A DNA stretch of 64,000 nt from Demequina pelophila (GTDB lineage Bacteria; Actinomycetota; Actinomycetes; Actinomycetales; Demequinaceae): the NCBI RefSeq assembly GCF_000971175.1, contig NZ_BBLY01000006.1:1-64000 (forward strand), in the 5' to 3' direction. The first letter of the stretch is position 1; the number at the start of each line of letters is the position of its first letter. The notes beneath the pieces are model-generated. The model was given only the letters and a program-made list of their open reading frames with translations, searched no databases and was not told the origin of the DNA. Shown in pieces: positions 1 to 7,562 of this stretch. Made by a program: the position numbers and the translations under genes.

Positions 1-4
1 TGCA

Positions 5-33
5 ATCTTACTTCTTCGCTTCCACCTTGTCAA
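5..33 (-). promoter_or_regulatory. Strong sigma-70-type promoter firing off left edge
   Basis: On the minus strand a perfect -35 box TTGACA (28-33) is followed by a 17-base spacer and a -10 box TAAGAT (5-10). This is the closest match to consensus in the window and the only one with a perfect -35. Transcription would start about 2-3 bases beyond the window edge. The strength suggests an rRNA, tRNA or other highly expressed operon. Confidence 0.75.
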
Positions 34-170
34 CTCGCCGTGGCGGTTCCGACTCAGTGGAGGCCCTCCATGATATGCGATCCCAGCGCTCTTCGCGACC
101 GCTCGGTCTTCACATCTTGGGGGTGTTGCCGGCCGGATCTCTTTCGAGCCCCTCGCTGGCAACTCGGAGA

Positions 171-199
171 ACATTACACACCGGTGAACGCGTTGTCCA
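171..199 (-). promoter_or_regulatory. Second minus-strand promoter (upstream tandem)
   Basis: On the minus strand TGGACA (194-199), a 17-base spacer and TAATGT (171-176) form a second good promoter about 165 bases upstream of the stronger one. Tandem promoters with the same direction are typical of bacterial rRNA operons. Confidence 0.55.
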
Positions 200-302
200 A
201 TCCGTAACCCACGTTTGCCCCACTTCTAGCGTCGCTCCTGGTATTCGCCCGTCAGATCCCAACAAGTCGCGCGGCGCGGGCGGGGTGGCGGGCCGGAGAC
301 GG

Positions 303-346
303 GCGGTTGCGCCCCGTCAGCGAACGGTCTCAGGCGGGCGAACCGC
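303..346 (-). terminator. Putative terminator of copA
   Basis: The bases right after the copA stop can fold into a hairpin of about 12 pairs with one bulge (GCGGTTGCGCCC near 303-314 against GGGCGAACCGC at 336-346). There is no T-run, as is common in high-GC actinobacteria. Confidence 0.4.
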
Positions 347-2674
347 TCATCGACCGAGCTTCCGCAGCCGCAGCGAGTTGCCCACGACGAACAGGCTCGA
401 GCAACCCATCGCCGCGGCCGCGATCATCGGATCGAGGACCCCGAACGCGGCCAGCGGGATCGCGGCGACGTTGTAGGCGAAGGCCCAGAACAGGTTGCCT
501 CGGATGATCCCCAGGGTGCGCCGAGCAAGTGCGATCGCCTGGACCACGCCCCGAGGGTCGCCGGCGACCAGGGTGAGATCCGACGCCTCGCGCGCGACGT
601 CCGCACCGGTGCCGATGGCGATTCCCAGGTCCGCCTGCGCGAGCGCCGGGGCATCGTTGACGCCGTCGCCCACCATGGCGACGCGGCACCCCTCCGCCTG
701 CAGCCCCGCGATCACGGCCGCCTTGTCCTGGGGAAGCACCTCGGCGACGATGCGCTCGATGCCCAGCCGCTCCCCCACGGCCTGGGCCGCACGCGCGTTG
801 TCCCCGGTGAGCAGGACGGCGTCGAGGCCGAGCTCGCGCAGACCCCCGACGGCCTCCGCGCTGGAGTCGCGGACGGTGTCCGCGACGGCGATCGCCGCTT
901 CGGCGACGAGGGGCGGCCGTGTGGCGACGGGACCGCCGCCGCCGAGCAGCCCACCGCCGAGCGGCGCCTGCCGGCCCACGTACACGACGGTCTCGCCGCG
1001 CGACTCGCGCTCGGCGGCCCAGTCGGCGAGCACCGACGGCAGCTCGTCGAACAACCTCCGGGAGCCCACGGTGACGTCGACGTTGCCGCCGTCCGTGCCC
1101 GCGCCTCTCACCGTGGCGGTGACGCCCTGACCCGGCGTCGAGCGGAAGCCCTTGAGCTGCGGCAGGTCGCCGGTCCGCGACTCCACGATCGCGTGCGCCA
1201 CCGGATGCTCGGATCGCGCCTCGACCGCGGCCGCGGCGTCGAGCAGGGTGGCGGCCGCACCGTCGTCCAGGCCGGGTGCGTGAGCGCCCGCGACCTTCAT
1301 GCGGCCCTCGGTGAGCGTGCCGGTCTTGTCGAGCACCACCGTGTCGAGCGTGCGCGTGTCCTCGAGCGCCTGGGCGCCGCGGACCAGGATGCCCAACTGC
1401 GCGCCGCGGCCCGTTCCCACCATGAGGGCGAGCGGAGTCGCCAGTCCGAGCGCGCAGGGGCAACTGATGATGAGCACCGCCACGGCGGCGGTGAGCGCCG
1501 CGTCGACGTCCCCGGTCGCGGCCAGCCACGCCGCGAGGGTGAGCACCGCGAAGACCACCACCGCAGGCACGAACACCGAGGAGATCCGATCCGCGAGCCG
1601 CTGGACGCGCGCCTTGCCCGACTGCGCCTCATCGACCATGCGGGCGATCTGCGCGAGCATCGTCTCGGAGCCCACGCGGGTGGCCTCGACGGTGAGCGCG
1701 CCGTCGGCCGCGATGGTGCCGCCGATCACCTCGGTGCCGGGCCGGGCGGCCACCGGCACGGACTCGCCGGTCACCAGCGAGGCGTCCACCGCCGCGGATC
1801 CGTCGACCACCACGCCGTCGGTCGCGATGGACTCGCCCGGGCGCGTGACGAACCGGGTGCCCACGGTGAGCGACGCGCGCGGAATCTCCGTGCCGTCCTC
1901 GAGGCGGGCGGTCGAGCTCTGCCGCGTGCTGAGCGCCCGGATCGCGTCGCCGGCCCGCGCGGTCGAGCGCACCTCGAGCCACTTGCCCAGCAGGATGAGC
2001 GCGACGATCACGGCGGCGGTCTCGTAATAGACGTGGCCCCCGAGCCCACCCACGAGCACGACAGTGGACCAGGTCCACGCCGCGAGCGTGCCGAGCGACA
2101 CGAGCGTGTCCATCGTGGTCGCCCGGTGGCGCAGCGCCTTGCCCGCGCTGCGGTGGAAGGGCCAGCCGCTCCAGAACACCACCGGGGTCGCGAGCGCGGC
2201 GACGGCCCACTCCCAGCCCGAGAACTGCCACGGCATCACCATCGACACGAGCGCGACAGGCACCGCGAGCGCGGCGGCGACGATGAAACGACGCCGGTAG
2301 TCGGCGACGCGGGCCGCGTCGGCGCGGCCGTGGGCGGCGTGCTCGGCCGCGAGCGCGTCGAGTCCGTCGGCGGCCCCTCCGTCGGCGGCCCCTCCGTCGC
2401 CGGCCGCGCCGGAGCCCCCGGCCGCCGGGCCGCCGGCCTCCGGGCTCAGCACCGAGTACCCCAGTCCGGAGATCGCGGCACGCATGGCCGCCTCGAGGTC
2501 GTCGGCGTCGAGCGTGCCATCCGGCTGCACCGTGGCGCGCCGGGTGGCGATGTTGACCGAGGCCGAGTCGACGCCCGGAAGCGCGGCCAGGCCGCGCTGA
2601 ATGGTGGAGGCGCAGCCCGCGCACGTCATCCCGCCCACGGGAAGTTCGATGGTCACGGGAAGTTCGATGGTCAT
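347..2674 (-). CDS. copA: Cu(+)-exporting P1B-type ATPase (CopA-like)
   Basis: Heavy-metal ATPase of about 775 residues that would pump Cu(I) out of the cytoplasm. The N-terminus carries one HMA metal-binding domain with M-T-C-A-G-C near residues 16-21, then a Gly/Ala/Asp-rich linker, transmembrane helices, the CPC motif (CPCALGLATPL), the phosphorylation motif DKTGTLTEG near residue 445 and the hinge GDGVNDAPAL. The last helices contain YNVAAIP and MGCSS, the P1B-1 signature for monovalent copper. A Gly/Pro-rich insertion lies in the nucleotide-binding part. I chose ATG at 2674 because it follows the MerR stop by 10 bases; an upstream in-frame start at 2713 would overlap merR and adds no conserved residues. 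It is co-transcribed with the MerR gene. Function is well supported by motifs; in vivo metal choice is inferred. Confidence 0.93.
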   Translation of the reverse strand: MTIELPVTIELPVGGMTCAGCASTIQRGLAALPGVDSASVNIATRRATVQPDGTLDADDLEAAMRAAISGLGYSVLSPEAGGPAAGGSGAAGDGGAADGGAADGLDALAAEHAAHGRADAARVADYRRRFIVAAALAVPVALVSMVMPWQFSGWEWAVAALATPVVFWSGWPFHRSAGKALRHRATTMDTLVSLGTLAAWTWSTVVLVGGLGGHVYYETAAVIVALILLGKWLEVRSTARAGDAIRALSTRQSSTARLEDGTEIPRASLTVGTRFVTRPGESIATDGVVVDGSAAVDASLVTGESVPVAARPGTEVIGGTIAADGALTVEATRVGSETMLAQIARMVDEAQSGKARVQRLADRISSVFVPAVVVFAVLTLAAWLAATGDVDAALTAAVAVLIISCPCALGLATPLALMVGTGRGAQLGILVRGAQALEDTRTLDTVVLDKTGTLTEGRMKVAGAHAPGLDDGAAATLLDAAAAVEARSEHPVAHAIVESRTGDLPQLKGFRSTPGQGVTATVRGAGTDGGNVDVTVGSRRLFDELPSVLADWAAERESRGETVVYVGRQAPLGGGLLGGGGPVATRPPLVAEAAIAVADTVRDSSAEAVGGLRELGLDAVLLTGDNARAAQAVGERLGIERIVAEVLPQDKAAVIAGLQAEGCRVAMVGDGVNDAPALAQADLGIAIGTGADVAREASDLTLVAGDPRGVVQAIALARRTLGIIRGNLFWAFAYNVAAIPLAAFGVLDPMIAAAAMGCSSLFVVGNSLRLRKLGR
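2636..2671 (-). repeat. 18-bp perfect tandem duplication at copA start
   Basis: Positions 2636-2653 and 2654-2671 are identical 18-base units, giving the protein start MTIELPVTIELPVGG. It is in frame and adds six residues (TIELPV) just before the metal-binding domain. Confidence 0.95.
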
Positions 2675-2684
2675 GCGAGTCACG

Positions 2685-3104
2685 CTAGACCTTGCCGTCG
2701 GCGGGAAGGTCAAGCGTGAGCACCTGGCACCGGTGCGGGTCGGTGCAGTCCCCCGGGTCGAGCGCCTCGGCCCGGCGCGACAGCGCCGTGAGCTCCGCCT
2801 TGGCCGCCAGCAGGCTCGCGATCTGGGCGTCGATGTCGTGCAGGTGACGGTCGATGAGCGCGCGGGTGTGCGCGCACGTGCTCTCGCCGGAGTCCTTCAT
2901 CCCCAGGATGTCGCCCGCCTCGGCGAGCGTGAGGCCCGAGGCCTGGGCGTCGCGGATGAACCTCAGCCGCTCGAGCGCCGTCTCGTCGTACTCGCGGTAC
3001 CCGTTCGACAACCGCTCGGGCGCGGGCATGAGCCCCAGACCCTCGTAATAGCGAATGGTCTTGGCCGTCACGCCGCCGTGCGCGGCGAGTTCTCCGATGC
3101 GCAT
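2685..3104 (-). CDS. MerR-family metal-responsive regulator
   Basis: Protein of 139 residues with an N-terminal MerR winged helix (GELAAHGGVTAKTIRYYEGLGL), a long dimerisation helix and a C-terminal metal loop. Likely it controls the adjacent copper ATPase, 10 bases downstream in the same direction. Possible metal ligands are Cys77, Cys120, His124 and Cys126. Copper sensors of the CueR type have Ser at the position of Cys77, whereas zinc/cadmium/lead sensors (ZntR, CadR) have Cys there, so the true inducer is uncertain. The ATG follows a TACGCT box by 6 bases, which suggests a leaderless mRNA, and the same bases form a MerR-like dyad, pointing to autoregulation. Confidence 0.85.
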   Translation of the reverse strand: MRIGELAAHGGVTAKTIRYYEGLGLMPAPERLSNGYREYDETALERLRFIRDAQASGLTLAEAGDILGMKDSGESTCAHTRALIDRHLHDIDAQIASLLAAKAELTALSRRAEALDPGDCTDPHRCQVLTLDLPADGKV

Positions 3105-3123
3105 CCTTCCAGCGTACTGGAGG
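3105..3123 (-). promoter_or_regulatory. MerR-type operator overlapping merR promoter
   Basis: CCTTCCAG (3105-3112) and CTGGAGG (3117-3123) form an interrupted dyad of the kind bound by MerR regulators (CTTCCAG-n-CTGGAAG). The -10 box TACGCT of the merR gene (minus strand, 3111-3116) lies inside it, as expected for a regulator that twists its own promoter. Confidence 0.65.
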
Positions 3124-3138
3124 CTTGAGTGCGCGTCA

Positions 3139-3561
3139 TCAGTCGACCGCGGTGACGCACACCGGCGAGGCGCACTCGTAGCGCCCGTCGGACCGCAGCC
3201 GCACCGTGAAGCGCAGCCGCTCGTCGGGAACCGCGAGCGGCTCCCCCGCCACGTCCGGCGGCGGGTAGTCGACGTAGCCGCGAGGGATGAGCACCTCCAC
3301 GGGCGCGAGCCCGTCGCGCCGGTCGACCGCCAGCACCGCGATCCGCTCCGCGACCGTCGCTCCGGTCCCGATCTCCTCGAAGGGCTCGCCGAACTCCTCG
3401 GCCTGGTCGACCACCCACCCCTCGATCTGGCTCACGGTCCCGACGTCCGACTCGTCGGCGTTCGCCTGCGGCGGCGGCTCGTCGAGGCTCGGGATGTCGG
3501 GGCTCGGGCCGCACCCGGCCAGCAGCACCGCCAGCCCGATCGCCCTCGCCACGACCCTCAT
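3139..3561 (-). CDS. Hypothetical lipoprotein
   Basis: A 140-residue protein starting with a lipoprotein signal peptide (AIGLAVLLAGC, Cys about residue 17), so it should be lipid-anchored on the outer face of the membrane. The mature part is acidic and Pro-rich and carries no domain I recognise; two cysteines near the C-terminus (ECASPVC) may form a disulfide. The ATG follows TAGGTT by 6 bases, consistent with a leaderless transcript. It sits in its own unit upstream of the copper genes and its role is unknown. Confidence 0.7.
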   Translation of the reverse strand: MRVVARAIGLAVLLAGCGPSPDIPSLDEPPPQANADESDVGTVSQIEGWVVDQAEEFGEPFEEIGTGATVAERIAVLAVDRRDGLAPVEVLIPRGYVDYPPPDVAGEPLAVPDERLRFTVRLRSDGRYECASPVCVTAVD

Positions 3562-3567
3562 ATTCGG

Positions 3568-3573
3568 AACCTA
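3568..3573 (-). promoter_or_regulatory. -10 box, leaderless lipoprotein gene
   Basis: TAGGTT on the minus strand ends 6 bases before the ATG at 3561; no ribosome binding site fits between. Confidence 0.5.
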
Positions 3574-3614
3574 CGACCGCGCCCCCGGCGGGTCAAAACG
3601 GCGCGCCACACTCA

Positions 3615-4604
3615 TCACAGCGCCCAGCCGACCTCCTGCAGCAACTGCGCCGCCGCATCGTCCACCGTGGTGGCGCCGTTGTCGATGGTCACATCCTCGA
3701 GGCCGAGCGCGTCGAGCTCGCCCTCCATCTCGACGGTGCGGGTGCGGGCCCAGTCGAGCCACCAGGCCGAGGTCTCGCGGCGTTCGAGGCGGGCGATCCG
3801 CTCCTCGTCGGGCGCGGCGACCCGCGCGACGATCACCTCGGCCGGACCGCCCTCGGAGGCGAACGCGTGGGACAGCCGCACGGACTCGTCGGGGTCCTCG
3901 AGCACCACCGGCAGCACCACCGTGCCGTACCCGCGCTCCCGGTACAGCGGCGCCAGGACCGCGAGCGCCTCGAGCAGCAGCCCCCGGTTGACCGGGTCCT
4001 CCGGGGTGGTCGGGAACGCCTGACAGAGCGTGTCCGCGTCGAGGAACGCGGTGCGGGCGCCGCGCCGGCCCAGGGCCTCGTGCACCGCCGCGCCGACGGC
4101 CGTCTTGCCCGCACCGAGCGACCCCGTCACCACGAGCACGCGGGTGGGCAGGTCGAGACCGCACGAGACGGTGCCCTCCTCCCCCGCGTGCTCCCCGTAG
4201 TCGGGGATCCGCGCGTACCCCAGCTGGTCGTACAGGGACAGCGCCTCGGGCTGCTCGTCCCCGGCCTCGAGGACGATGCGGGTCGCACCCTCGCGGCGGG
4301 CGATCGCCTCCGCGCGGCCCAGCAGGACCTTCGCGTACCCGCGCCCGCGATACCCCTCCCGCACCCACAGCCGCTTGAGCTCGACGCTGCCCGCACCCGT
4401 GTCGTACGGCGACCAGCGCAGCACCAGGGAGGCGGCCGGCACGCCGCCGTCCGCGTAGCCGACGAGCGAGACGATGAAGCCGTCGAAGGTAGTGGGGAGC
4501 CTGAGCCCCGGCGCGTCGTAGCGCCGCACGAGGTCCGCCTCCTGCTCGCCCCACAGGGCCAGGGCGTCGGCGTCGTCGACCGCAACCGCACGGATGGTGA
4601 GCAT
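3615..4604 (-). CDS. GNAT acetyltransferase fused to P-loop kinase-like domain
   Basis: A 329-residue two-domain protein. Residues 1 to about 155 form a GNAT N-acetyltransferase (VELKRLWVREGYRGRGYAKVLL is the acetyl-CoA binding R/Q-x-x-G-x-G/A region). Residues about 160-329 start with a Walker A motif (GSLGAGKTAVG), an Asp that may coordinate the phosphate acceptor (FLDADTL) and look like a small AAA/adenylylsulfate-kinase-like NTPase. Substrates are not predictable. The two halves are in one uninterrupted frame, so the fusion is real. TAGCCT lies 6 bases before the ATG (leaderless). A resistance or small-molecule modification role is possible but unproven. Confidence 0.85.
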   Translation of the reverse strand: MLTIRAVAVDDADALALWGEQEADLVRRYDAPGLRLPTTFDGFIVSLVGYADGGVPAASLVLRWSPYDTGAGSVELKRLWVREGYRGRGYAKVLLGRAEAIARREGATRIVLEAGDEQPEALSLYDQLGYARIPDYGEHAGEEGTVSCGLDLPTRVLVVTGSLGAGKTAVGAAVHEALGRRGARTAFLDADTLCQAFPTTPEDPVNRGLLLEALAVLAPLYRERGYGTVVLPVVLEDPDESVRLSHAFASEGGPAEVIVARVAAPDEERIARLERRETSAWWLDWARTRTVEMEGELDALGLEDVTIDNGATTVDDAAAQLLQEVGWAL

Positions 4605-4610
4605 GGCGCC

Positions 4611-4616
4611 AGGCTA
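4611..4616 (-). promoter_or_regulatory. -10 box, leaderless GNAT-kinase gene
   Basis: TAGCCT on the minus strand, 6 bases before the ATG at 4604. Confidence 0.5.
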
Positions 4617-4720
4617 TCCGCGCATCGTCCGCGCGCAGGCCCGCCGCGCCCCCGCGCGGCGAGGCGAGCCGGGATACGGTGGAAGGCGGGGCTCGGTGGC
4701 GCGACCCGAGGAGGTGGACG

Positions 4721-5749
4721 ATGCACCGGTGGGGTTTCCTGACGTTCGGCTGGTGGTCCGAGGCACCCGGGTCGAAGGTGCGCTCGCCGCGCGAACTCAT
4801 GGTCGACACGCTGCGGCTCGCCGGGGCCGCGGAGGACGCGGGTCTCGACGGCGCGTGGCTGCGGGTCCACCACTGGGAGCACAACATCTCCTCGCCGTTC
4901 CCGCTCCTGGCGGCCATGGGCGCGCTGACCGAGCGGATCGAGTTGGGCACCGCCGTGGTCCCCATGCGATACGAGAACCCGCTGACCATGGCCGAGGCCG
5001 CCGCCACCGCGGACCTGGTCTCCGGCGGGCGGCTCCAGGTGGGCGTGAGCCGTGGCGGCCCGGAGCACGCTCTCGACGGCCCCGCCGAGTTCGGCCATCT
5101 GCTCCACGACGGGGTCACCGCGGCCGCGGACGCCGCGCGGCGGATCGCGCTGTTCCGGCGCGCGATCGGCGGCGCGGGGATCGCGGAGCCCGGACCGCAG
5201 GCGCACGTCCACGAGGGCGAGCGGCTGCCCCTCACCCCCTTCGCGCCGGGGCTCACCGAGCGGATCTGGTACGGCGCCGGCTCGACGGACTCGGCGCGCC
5301 ACGCGGGCGAGTTGGGGATGCACCTGCTGTCCTCGACCCTGGTGCTCGAGGCCACCGGAGAGCCGCTCCACGTGGTCCAGGCACGCCAGATCGAGGAGTT
5401 CCGCTCCGCCTGGCACAAGGCCGGGCACATGGGCGAGCCGCGCGTCGCGGTGAGCCGCTCGATCCTGCCCATCGTCGACGACGAGACCCTCACCATGTTC
5501 GCCCCGCACCTCGAGCGCGACCGCATGGGCGCCAACCAGGACCAGATCGGGGAGATCGACAACGCGGTGTCGACGTTCGGCAAGACGTACGTGGGCACCC
5601 TGGACAAGCTCGAGGCGGAATTGCGGGAGGACGATGCGGTGACGAGCGCCGACACCCTCCTCGCCACCCTTCCCAATCAGTTGGGCGCGGACTTCAACGC
5701 GAAGGTGCTCGCGGCGCTCGCCGACCTGAAGGGCGCGCTGGCGGGCTGA
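4721..5749 (+). CDS. LLM-class flavin-dependent oxidoreductase
   Basis: A 342-residue bacterial luciferase-like monooxygenase with an (alpha/beta)8 fold, expected to use FMNH2 or F420 to oxidise an unknown small substrate. Typical family segments are GLDGAWLRVHHW near the N-terminus, ERIELGTAVVPMRYENPLTMAEAAATADLVSGGRLQVGVSRGG around residues 75-115, and a DQIGEIDN stretch near the end. I chose ATG at 4721 because GAGGAGGTGG stands 4-13 bases before it; an upstream in-frame start at 4679 adds only non-conserved residues. A TACGGT -10 box lies at 4675-4680. It is a single-gene unit. Confidence 0.88.
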   Translation: MHRWGFLTFGWWSEAPGSKVRSPRELMVDTLRLAGAAEDAGLDGAWLRVHHWEHNISSPFPLLAAMGALTERIELGTAVVPMRYENPLTMAEAAATADLVSGGRLQVGVSRGGPEHALDGPAEFGHLLHDGVTAAADAARRIALFRRAIGGAGIAEPGPQAHVHEGERLPLTPFAPGLTERIWYGAGSTDSARHAGELGMHLLSSTLVLEATGEPLHVVQARQIEEFRSAWHKAGHMGEPRVAVSRSILPIVDDETLTMFAPHLERDRMGANQDQIGEIDNAVSTFGKTYVGTLDKLEAELREDDAVTSADTLLATLPNQLGADFNAKVLAALADLKGALAG

Positions 5750-5924
5750 GCGGCCGGCCGACCGGGTGAGCCAGGCGCGCCGGGTGAGGCGGGCGTGCCG
5801 GACGAGGCGGGCGCGCCCGGCAAGGCGGGCGCCGTGCTCCGCGGGGCCAAAGGCCCGTCGCGGGCGGCCCGGCCGCGCCTAGGCTCGGTTCTCCGACCCC
5901 GGCTAGCCAAGGGAGTTCACGGCC

Positions 5925-6407
5925 ATGGTCCGACCTCGCACGCGCCTCGCGGCGCGGCCCCTCGCCCTCGCGGGCGCGTTCACGCTCACCGCGGCGCTCG
6001 CCGGATGCAGCGCGGGCGTCGCCGCCCCCGCCGCGGAGGTCGCCGACGCCGCCGGTTCCACTTCCGCGTCCGCCCCGGCGGACTCGGCGCTCGACGCGTT
6101 CGTCGACGCGGAGCGCGCCTCCATCCCGGAGATCCTCGAGGGCACCCCCGGCACCTACGCCGAGGTGATCGTCGAGGCCCGGGCGCCCGGCAGCGTCGAC
6201 TACACCTATGTGTATGCGGAGGCGCAGGACCCGGAGCTGTCCCAGGACTACTTCGACGCCCTCGTCCCCACGCTGCAGTACCTGTGCGACACGCACGTCT
6301 TCCCGCGCATGGCGGACATGGGGGTCCAGGGCGTGCCCGAGGCCCGCTACACGTACCTCAACGCGGACGGCACCGAGCTCTGGAGCCACTCCTTCTCCGG
6401 CTCCTGA
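5925..6407 (+). CDS. Secreted lipoprotein, DUF4854-like
   Basis: A 160-residue lipoprotein with a signal peptide ending in the lipobox LAGCSAG (Cys about residue 28), followed by an Ala/Ser-rich tether and a globular domain that ends in a YTYLNADGTEL segment. The overall pattern (short alpha/beta domain, late dG-strand) resembles DUF4854 lipoproteins of Gram-positives, though this is by eye. A good ribosome binding site (AAGGGAG) precedes the ATG and a TAGGCT -10 box lies near 5879. Function unknown; convergent with purQ. Confidence 0.72.
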   Translation: MVRPRTRLAARPLALAGAFTLTAALAGCSAGVAAPAAEVADAAGSTSASAPADSALDAFVDAERASIPEILEGTPGTYAEVIVEARAPGSVDYTYVYAEAQDPELSQDYFDALVPTLQYLCDTHVFPRMADMGVQGVPEARYTYLNADGTELWSHSFSGS

Positions 6408-6467
6408 CCGGAGGGGACGGCACGAGCGCGAGGCGACCCGCGCATCGGCCGCCCGCGATCCCGGCCG

Positions 6468-7172
6468 TCAGGCCGAGGCGAGCAGGCCCGCGAGCGCGGA
6501 GGTGAAGAAGCCCAGGCCGTCCGTGCCGGCGCGCCCCTGCTCGCGCGAGTCGGGTCCGAACCCCGGCTCGACCGCGTGCTCGGGGTGCGGCATGAGGCCC
6601 ACGACGTTGCCGCGCTCGTTGGTGATGCCGGCGATGTCGCGGCGCGAGCCGTTGGGGTTCCAGCCCACGTAGCGGAAGGCCACGCGACCCTCGCCCTCGA
6701 GCATGTCGAGCGTCGCGTCGTCGGCGACGTACTGGCCGTCCTGGTTCTTGAGCGGGATGACGATCTGCTGTCCCGCCTCGAAGTCGCCGGTCCACGCGGT
6801 GTCCGCGTTCTCGACGCGCAGCACCTGGTCGCGGCAGATGAAGTGCAGGTGCTCGTTCTTGATCATCGAGCCCGGCAGCAGGTGGACCTCGGTGAGGACC
6901 TGGAAGCCGTTGCAGATGCCCAGCACCGGCATCCCGCCGTGAGCCGCGTCGACCACCTTCTCCATGATGGGGGCGAACCGGGCGATGGCGCCGGCGCGCA
7001 GGTAGTCGCCGTAGGAGAAGCCGCCGGGCAGCACCACGGCGTCGACGTCCTTGAGGTCAGCCTCGGCGTGGAAGAGGCTCACGGGCTCGCCGCCGGCGAG
7101 CCGCACGGCGCGGGCCGCGTCCCGGTCGTCGAGCGTGCCGGGGAAGGTGACGACGCCGACGCGCGCGGTCAC
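6468..7172 (-). CDS. purQ: Phosphoribosylformylglycinamidine synthase, glutaminase subunit PurQ
   Basis: A 234-residue class I glutamine amidotransferase that supplies ammonia for the fourth step of purine synthesis (FGAR to FGAM), working with PurS and PurL. The nucleophile elbow is GICNGFQ and the His/Glu dyad lies in PHPEHAVEP near the C-terminus. It starts with GTG overlapping the purS stop by 4 bases (GTGA), so the two are translationally coupled. The large subunit purL is not in this window. Confidence 0.96.
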   Translation of the reverse strand: MTARVGVVTFPGTLDDRDAARAVRLAGGEPVSLFHAEADLKDVDAVVLPGGFSYGDYLRAGAIARFAPIMEKVVDAAHGGMPVLGICNGFQVLTEVHLLPGSMIKNEHLHFICRDQVLRVENADTAWTGDFEAGQQIVIPLKNQDGQYVADDATLDMLEGEGRVAFRYVGWNPNGSRRDIAGITNERGNVVGLMPHPEHAVEPGFGPDSREQGRAGTDGLGFFTSALAGLLASA

Positions 7173-7429
7173 GCCGTGGCCTCGTCGAGGACGGCGACCT
7201 CCACGACGTCCTCGATCACCGGGTTGCTCAGCAGCGTCTCGGCGGCCTCGCGGACCTTGGCGAGCACCTCGTCGGTGGCCTCACCGTCGACGGTGAGCTC
7301 GAAGCGGCGTCCCTGACGAACCTGGGCGACGCCCTCGAAGCCCAGACGGGGCAGCGCGGAACCGACCGCCTTGCCCTGGGGGTCGAGGATCTCGGGCTTG
7401 GGCATGACGTGCACGACGATGGTGGCCAT
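7169..7429 (-). CDS. purS: FGAM synthase subunit PurS
   Basis: An 86-residue PurS, the small dimeric scaffold that links PurL and PurQ in Gram-positive type FGAM synthase. It shows the usual start ([18 protein letters not shown]) and a C-terminal [11 protein letters not shown] strand. ATG at 7429 is preceded by TAGACT with a 7-base gap, so the mRNA is probably leaderless. It is first in the purS-purQ operon. Confidence 0.95.
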   Translation of the reverse strand: MATIVVHVMPKPEILDPQGKAVGSALPRLGFEGVAQVRQGRRFELTVDGEATDEVLAKVREAAETLLSNPVIEDVVEVAVLDEATA

Positions 7430-7436
7430 GGGCCCG

Positions 7437-7442
7437 AGTCTA
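7437..7442 (-). promoter_or_regulatory. -10 box, leaderless purSQ
   Basis: TAGACT on the minus strand, 7 bases before the purS ATG. No purine riboswitch or long leader is present. Confidence 0.55.
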
Positions 7443-7454
7443 GCGGCGCGTACG

Positions 7455-7491
7455 AAAAGACCCCGCCCCTCGCAGGGCGAGAGAACGGGGT
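7455..7491 (-). terminator. Terminator after NYN gene
   Basis: On the minus strand ACCCCG and CGGGGT enclose a smaller CGCCC/GGGCG hairpin, and the structure is followed by CTTTT. It lies between the NYN stop at 7563 and the purS promoter. Confidence 0.5.
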
Positions 7492-7562
7492 GGTGTGCCT
7501 CCAGCGTAGTACGTCGAGGCCCCGGGGACCAGCGACGCGACGCAGACGCGCCCCACGGACAC

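Larger units (their letters stand above)
1..346. other. Intergenic promoter region, no gene
   Basis: No convincing protein is encoded here on either strand; open frames in this stretch have no recognisable domain and lack the codon pattern of the neighbours. The stretch holds two minus-strand promoters (listed separately) that point off the left edge, and the terminator of the copper ATPase at its right end. Base composition is visibly less GC-rich than the genes that follow. The arrangement resembles the upstream region of an rRNA or other stable-RNA operon lying just outside the window, which is inference. Confidence 0.6.

Noticed and set aside
27-476. Possible small gene at the left end
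   Set aside because: Ser/Arg/Pro-rich, overlaps copA and strong opposing promoters, no conserved features.
7430-7562. Purine riboswitch before purSQ
   Set aside because: The promoter lies 7 bases before purS, leaving no leader; the hairpin there reads as the terminator of the NYN gene.
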